Assembly (NCBI RefSeq): GCF_902832845.1
Contig: NZ_CADFDB010000020.1
Location: 16,736-80,735 of the forward strand
Direction of reading: 5' to 3'
Length of the DNA: 64,000 nt
From: Burkholderia metallica
GTDB lineage: Bacteria; Pseudomonadota; Gammaproteobacteria; Burkholderiales; Burkholderiaceae
The notes beneath the pieces were generated by a model. It had not been told where the DNA came from, made no database searches, and worked only from the letters and a program-made list of their open reading frames with translations. Shown in pieces: positions 59,491 to 64,000 of this stretch. Made by a program: the position numbers and the translations under genes. Position 1 is the stretch's first letter. Every line of letters begins with the position of its first letter.

Positions 59491-60828
59491 ATGCAAGACA
59501 TCGAAGATTTTCTGAAGCAGCACCGGATCACCGAGATCGAAGCGATCATCCCCGACATGGCCGGCATCGCACGCGGCAAGATCACGCCGCGCAACAAGTT
59601 CACGTCCGGCGAATCGATGCGTCTGCCGCAAGCCGTGATGGTGCAGACCGTCACCGGCGAATATCCGGGAGACGGCTCGCTGACGGGTGTGACCGACCCC
59701 GACATGGTGTGCGTGCCCGACACGTCGACCATCCGCCTGATCCCGTGGGCCGTCGACCCGACCGCGCAGGTGATCCACGACTGCGTGCACTTCGACGGCT
59801 CGCCGGTCGAGATCTCGCCGCGCTACGTGCTGCGCCGCGTGCTCGACCTGTACAAGGCGAAGGGCTGGAAGCCCGTCGTCGCGCCGGAACTCGAGTTCTA
59901 CCTGGTCGACATGAACAAGGACCCCGACCTGCCGCTGCGTCCGCCGGTCGGCCGCACGGGTCGCCCCGAAACGGGCCGCCAGTCGTATTCGATCGAGGCC
60001 GTCAACGAGTTCGATCCGCTGTTCGAGGACATCTACGAATACTGCGAATCGCAGAACCTCGACATCGACACGCTGATCCACGAAGTCGGCGCCGCGCAGA
60101 TGGAGATCAACTTCATGCACGGCGACGCGCTGTCGCTCGCCGACCAGGTGTTCCTGTTCAAGCGCACGGTGCGCGAGGCCGCGCTGCGTCACAACATGTA
60201 CGCGACGTTCATGGCCAAGCCGATGGAAGACGAGCCGGGTTCGGCGATGCACGTGCACCAGAGCATCGTCGACGAGGAAACCGGCCGGAACCTGTTCACG
60301 TCGGAGGAAACCGGCGGCGCGACGTCGATGTTCTACAACTACCTCGCGGGGCTGCAGAAGTACACGCCGGCATTGATGCCGATCTTCGCGCCGTACATCA
60401 ACTCGTACCGCCGTCTGTCGCGCTTCATGGCCGCGCCGATCAACGTGCAGTGGGGCTACGACAACCGCACGGTCGGCTTCCGCATCCCGCACTCGGGCCC
60501 GGCGGCGCGCCGCATCGAAAACCGCATTCCGGGCGTCGACTGCAACCCGTATCTCGCGCTCGCCGCGACGCTCGCGGCCGGCTATCTCGGCATGACGCAG
60601 CGCCTCGAGCCGACCGAGCCGCTCGTCAGCGACGGCTACGAACTGCCGTACCAGTTGCCGCGCAACCTCGAGGAAGGGCTGACGCTGATGGCCGCGTGCG
60701 AACCGCTCGGCGAGATCCTCGGCCACAAGTTCCTGAAGGCGTATTTCGCGCTGAAGGAAACCGAATATGAAGCGTTCTTCCGCGTGATCAGCTCGTGGGA
60801 ACGCCGCCATCTGTTGCTGCACGTCTAA
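59491..60828 (+). CDS. puuA: Glutamine synthetase family protein, gamma-glutamylputrescine synthetase
   Basis: ATP-dependent gamma-glutamyl ligase of the glutamine synthetase fold, 445 residues. The N-terminal beta-grasp (IEAIIPDMAGIARGK) and catalytic domain show PELEFYLVD (about 131-139), HEVGAAQMEINF (about 198-209), GSAMHVHQSI (about 251-260) and NRTVGFRIPHSGPAARRIEN. It lacks the adenylylation-tyrosine loop of GlnA, as do PuuA/SpuI enzymes. The ATG at 59491 fits the family; the frame continues upstream over puuD. It likely joins glutamate to putrescine, but spermidine is possible. Confidence 0.9.
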   Translation: MQDIEDFLKQHRITEIEAIIPDMAGIARGKITPRNKFTSGESMRLPQAVMVQTVTGEYPGDGSLTGVTDPDMVCVPDTSTIRLIPWAVDPTAQVIHDCVHFDGSPVEISPRYVLRRVLDLYKAKGWKPVVAPELEFYLVDMNKDPDLPLRPPVGRTGRPETGRQSYSIEAVNEFDPLFEDIYEYCESQNLDIDTLIHEVGAAQMEINFMHGDALSLADQVFLFKRTVREAALRHNMYATFMAKPMEDEPGSAMHVHQSIVDEETGRNLFTSEETGGATSMFYNYLAGLQKYTPALMPIFAPYINSYRRLSRFMAAPINVQWGYDNRTVGFRIPHSGPAARRIENRIPGVDCNPYLALAATLAAGYLGMTQRLEPTEPLVSDGYELPYQLPRNLEEGLTLMAACEPLGEILGHKFLKAYFALKETEYEAFFRVISSWERRHLLLHV

Positions 60829-60864
60829 GCGCGCGCAACCGCCATACGGAATCACGGAGGAAAC

Positions 60865-62307
60865 ATGACTTACCGCAACGAATCTGCCTGGATCCAGCCG
60901 GCCGCGCCGGCCGCCACGGCCGCCGCGCCCCGCGCGACGCAGGCGCGCACGACCGCCGAATACCGCGCGCTCGACGCTGCGCACCACATCCACCCGTTCT
61001 CGGATATGGGCGCGCTGAACCGCGCGGGCAGCCGCGTGATCGTGAAGGCCGACGGCGTCTACCTGTGGGACTCGGACGGCAACAAGGTCATCGACGGGAT
61101 GGCCGGCCTCTGGTGCGTGAACGTCGGCTACGGCCGAAAGGAACTCGCCGACGCCGCGTATCGCCAGCTGCAGGAACTGCCGTTCTACAACACGTTCTTC
61201 AAGACGACGCACCCGCCGGTGATCGAGCTTTCCGCGATGCTCGCGGAAGTGACGCCCGCCGGCTTCAACCACTTCTTCTATTGCAATAGCGGCTCGGAAG
61301 GCAACGACACCGTGCTGCGCCTCGTGCACCAGTACTGGCGCGTGCAGGGCAAGCCGCAGAAGAAGTACGTGATCTCGCGCAAGAACGGCTACCACGGTTC
61401 GACGATCGCGGGCGGCACGCTCGGCGGCATGGGTTACATGCACGAGCAGATGCCGTCGAAGGTCGAGCACATCGTGCACATCGACCAGCCGTACTTCTTC
61501 GGCGAAGCGCAGCCGGGCGAGACGCCCGAAGCGTTCGGCCTCGCGCGTGCGCAGCAGCTCGAAGCGAAGATTCTCGAACTCGGCGCGGAGAACGTCGCGG
61601 CGTTCATCGGCGAGCCGTTCCAGGGCGCGGGCGGCGTGATCTTCCCGCCGTCGACGTACTGGCCGGAAATCCAGCGGATCTGCCGCAAGTACGACATCCT
61701 GCTGGTCGCCGACGAAGTGATCGGCGGCTTCGGCCGCACCGGCGAGTGGTTCGCCCACCAGCACTTCGGCTTCGAGCCGGACCTGATCACGATGGCGAAG
61801 GGCCTGACGTCGGGTTATGTGCCGATGGGCGCGGTCGGAATCCACGAGCGGGTTGCACGGCCGATCATCGACAACGGCGAATTCAATCACGGCCTCACGT
61901 ACTCGGGGCACCCGGTCGCGGCGGCCGTCGCGGTCGCGAACCTGAAGCTGCTGCGCGACGAAGGGATCGTCGAGCGCGTGAAGAACGACACGGGCCCGTA
62001 CTTCCAGGCGCTGATGCGCGAGACGTTCGCGCGTCACCCGATCGTCGGCGAAGTGCATGGCCACGGCCTCGTCGCGAGCCTGCAGCTTGCCGAAGCGCCG
62101 GCCGAACGCCGCCGCTTCGCGAACGGCGGCGACGTCGGCACGATCTGCCGCGACTTCTGCTTCAACGGCAACCTGATCATGCGGGCGACCGGCGACCGGA
62201 TGCTGCTGTCGCCGCCGCTCGTGATCTCGCGTCAGGAAATCGATGAACTCGTATCGAAGGCGAAAAAAGCAGTCGATGCAACCGCCCAGCAACTGGGTAT
62301 TTCGTAA
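60865..62307 (+). CDS. spuC: Class III aminotransferase, putrescine/polyamine-pyruvate type
   Basis: PLP-dependent omega-aminotransferase of 480 residues similar to SpuC of Pseudomonas, moving the amino group of putrescine or gamma-glutamylputrescine to pyruvate. Motifs: GMAGLWCVNVGYGRKELA (about 79-96), SGSEGNDTVLRL, ISRKNGYHGST, LVADEVIGGFGRTG with the cofactor Asp and ITMAKGLTSGYVP with the Schiff-base Lys. CACGGAGGAAAC before the ATG is an excellent ribosome site. It would replace the oxidase PuuB, which is absent here. Confidence 0.9.
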   Translation: MTYRNESAWIQPAAPAATAAAPRATQARTTAEYRALDAAHHIHPFSDMGALNRAGSRVIVKADGVYLWDSDGNKVIDGMAGLWCVNVGYGRKELADAAYRQLQELPFYNTFFKTTHPPVIELSAMLAEVTPAGFNHFFYCNSGSEGNDTVLRLVHQYWRVQGKPQKKYVISRKNGYHGSTIAGGTLGGMGYMHEQMPSKVEHIVHIDQPYFFGEAQPGETPEAFGLARAQQLEAKILELGAENVAAFIGEPFQGAGGVIFPPSTYWPEIQRICRKYDILLVADEVIGGFGRTGEWFAHQHFGFEPDLITMAKGLTSGYVPMGAVGIHERVARPIIDNGEFNHGLTYSGHPVAAAVAVANLKLLRDEGIVERVKNDTGPYFQALMRETFARHPIVGEVHGHGLVASLQLAEAPAERRRFANGGDVGTICRDFCFNGNLIMRATGDRMLLSPPLVISRQEIDELVSKAKKAVDATAQQLGIS

Positions 62308-62369
62308 CGGTTTTGCCTACAGGCGTGCGGCGGGCGCCGCACGCCGCCATCACTCAGGGGAATTCCACC

Positions 62370-63485
62370 ATGCGTGCCTGCTATCTTCGCCAAGCCTGCT
62401 CCGTCGCCGCCCTCGCCGCCGCGGCCGCGTTCACGTCGGTCGCCAGCCCGTCGGCGCATGCCGACGAGCTGAACGTCTACAACTGGTCCGACTACATCGC
62501 ACCGGATACGATCCCGAACTTCCAGAAGCAGACGGGCATTCACGTCAAGTACGACAACTACGACAGCGACGACACGCTTCAGGCGAAGCTGCTGGCCGGC
62601 AGTTCGGGCTACGACATCGTCGTGCCGACGTCGAACTACATGGCCAAGCAGATCCAGGCCGGCGTATACCAGAAGCTCGACAAGTCGAAGATCCCGAACC
62701 TCGCGAACCTCGATCCGCTGCTGATGAAGATGATCTCGGATGCCGATCCGGGCAACCAGTACGGCGTGCCCTGGGCGTACGGCACCGACGGCATCGGCTA
62801 CAACGTACAGGCGGTGAAGAAGGCGCTCGGCGACAAGGCGCCGGTCGACAGCTGGGCACTGGTGTTCGACCCGGCCAACATGGAAAAGCTGAAGGGCTGC
62901 GGCGTGTCGTTCCTCGACCAGGCCGTCGACGTGTTCGCGGCCACGCTGCAGTACATGGGCAAGGATCCGAACAGCAAGAACCCCGGCGACTACCAGGCTG
63001 CATTCGAAGTCCTGAAGAAAGTCCGCCCGTACATCACCCAGTTCAACTCGTCCGGCTACATCAACGACCTCGCGAACAACGACGTGTGCGTCGCGCTCGG
63101 CTGGTCGGGCGACGTCGGCATCGCGCATCGCCGCTCGGCGGAGGCGAAGCGTTCGTACGACATCAAGTTCGCGAATCCGAAGGAAGGCGGGCTGCTGTGG
63201 TTCGACGTGATGGTGATCCCGAAGGATGCACCGCACCCCGAAGCCGCGATGAAGTGGATCAACTACGTGTCCGACCCGAAGGTCAACGCGGCGATCACCA
63301 ACACGGTGTTCTACCCGACCGCGAACAAGGCCGCGCATCAGTTCGTCACGCCGGCCGTCGCGCAGGACCCGACCGTCTACCCGCCTGAAGACGTGCTGAA
63401 GAAGATGGTGCTGATGAAGCCGATGCCGGCCGACATCCTGCGCCTCGAGAACCGTCTGTGGGCGCAGCTGAAAACCGGCCACTGA
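62370..63485 (+). CDS. potF: Polyamine ABC transporter substrate-binding protein
   Basis: Periplasmic putrescine/spermidine-binding protein of the PotF/SpuD family, 371 residues. A signal peptide spans about 1-30 (VAALAAAAAFTSVASPSAHA-DE), followed by LNVYNWSDYIAPDTIPNF with the binding-site Trp and Tyr, YDIVVPTSNYMAKQIQAGVY, and YGVPWAYGTDGIGYN. CTCAGGGGAATTC gives the ribosome site. It follows the aminotransferase by 62 bp and precedes the transporter ATPase. Putrescine is favoured by the neighbours. Confidence 0.93.
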   Translation: MRACYLRQACSVAALAAAAAFTSVASPSAHADELNVYNWSDYIAPDTIPNFQKQTGIHVKYDNYDSDDTLQAKLLAGSSGYDIVVPTSNYMAKQIQAGVYQKLDKSKIPNLANLDPLLMKMISDADPGNQYGVPWAYGTDGIGYNVQAVKKALGDKAPVDSWALVFDPANMEKLKGCGVSFLDQAVDVFAATLQYMGKDPNSKNPGDYQAAFEVLKKVRPYITQFNSSGYINDLANNDVCVALGWSGDVGIAHRRSAEAKRSYDIKFANPKEGGLLWFDVMVIPKDAPHPEAAMKWINYVSDPKVNAAITNTVFYPTANKAAHQFVTPAVAQDPTVYPPEDVLKKMVLMKPMPADILRLENRLWAQLKTGH

Positions 63486-63673
63486 TCGCGATGCATGACG
63501 GCGGCGCAGGCATCGCGGTACGCCTGCCCGCCTGAGATTCGCGGACCTCAGTCCGCCCGCGCGCGCCGCGCGCCCTGTTCCATCCGGCACGAGCCGTTGT
63601 CCGCGAGTCGCGTTGCGCGCCTCGTGAGGGGACGCTCACGCCTGCAATCCGTGAAGAACGAATGGTGACTCCC

Positions 63674-64000
63674 ATGCAATCGATACCCTCTTCCGCTGCT
63701 GCACGACAGACCCAACCGGCCGCCGCGGCCCGGTCGCCGAACGACGCCTTCGTGCGCATCGAAAACGTCGTGAAGAAATTCGGCGACAGCACGGCCGTCG
63801 ACAACGTGAACCTGACGATCGCGAAGAACGAACTGTTCGCGCTGCTCGGCAGCTCCGGCTGCGGCAAGTCGACGCTCCTGCGCATGCTCGCCGGGCTCGA
63901 AACCGCCACCTCCGGCAAGATCTTCGTCGACGGCGAAGATCTTGCCTCGCTGCCGCCGTACCGCCGCCCGGTGAACATGATGTTCCAGTCGTACGCGCTG
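63674..64000 (+). CDS. potG: Polyamine ABC transporter ATP-binding protein (partial)
   Basis: The first 109 codons of an ABC ATPase are in the window. After a variable leader MQSIPSSAAARQTQ the core begins FVRIENVVKKFGDSTAVDNV, with the Walker A motif GSSGCGKST (about 59-67) and the Q-loop MMFQSYAL at the very edge. Walker B and the signature motif lie outside. An in-frame ATG at 63662 (MVTPMQS) is an alternative start. It is the ATPase partner of the upstream binding protein; permeases presumably follow. Confidence 0.92.
   Translation, partial: MQSIPSSAAARQTQPAAAARSPNDAFVRIENVVKKFGDSTAVDNVNLTIAKNELFALLGSSGCGKSTLLRMLAGLETATSGKIFVDGEDLASLPPYRRPVNMMFQSYAL

Overview
The window is a high-GC, gene-dense stretch of chromosome from a Burkholderia, most likely a Burkholderia cepacia complex species on chromosome 1. 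The basis is an inward-rectifier potassium channel of the KirBac1.1 type (KirBac1.1 was described from B. pseudomallei), a Tat-exported phosphocholine-type phospholipase C, the bioAFDB order, the glmU-glmS pair and the strong GC bias of codons. Assignments come from reading the sequence, not from a database search.

Layout. 1-5178: tail of an unknown gene, then a tightly overlapping biotin operon bioA-bioF-bioD-bioB closed by a hairpin terminator. 5228-13005: cutC, an EAL phosphodiesterase, a CPA1 sodium/proton antiporter and a giant indolepyruvate ferredoxin oxidoreductase. 13006-15017: about 2 kb without a convincing gene, holding a G-rich octamer repeat and then an array of about 14 copies of an ~89-bp unit, each with a conserved core and a near-consensus DnaA-box sequence, in blocks of opposite orientation. 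This is the most unusual part of the window. 15018-24689: acetyltransferase, two glutathione transferases, KirBac, sulfate-binding protein, a DapA-family aldolase, the remnant of a toxin-antitoxin pair, an MFS transporter and two LysR regulators. 24941-31041: lipoprotein, phospholipase C, a small hydrolase, and a coupled cluster ghrA-hmgL-ybaK-DUF1289 led by a tiny upstream ORF. 31317-38137: EamA exporter with an Lrp regulator, a predicted fluoroacetate-type dehalogenase, nitronate monooxygenase, LysR, porin and a secreted small protein. 38484-45474: BASS transporter, a pyrimidine-rich octamer array, an EAL-GGDEF protein, and a LacI / mannose isomerase / fructokinase operon. 45574-53658: small proteins, MidA-type methyltransferase, a degenerate SDR with folB and ttcA, then glmU-glmS and two small genes. 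53794-55524: FTR1 permease with cupredoxin, and a copper chaperone behind a CueR-like promoter. 55593-64000: putrescine catabolism and uptake: puuC and puuR on the minus strand, puuD-puuA-aminotransferase-potF-potG on the plus strand, running off the right edge.

Working together: the biotin genes form one translationally coupled unit. The mannose genes would convert mannose to fructose to fructose-6-phosphate under a LacI regulator, but no sugar transporter is next to them. The puu/pot block imports putrescine and degrades it by gamma-glutamylation and transamination, with PuuR as likely repressor. No tRNA, rRNA, insertion sequence, prophage or cas gene was seen.
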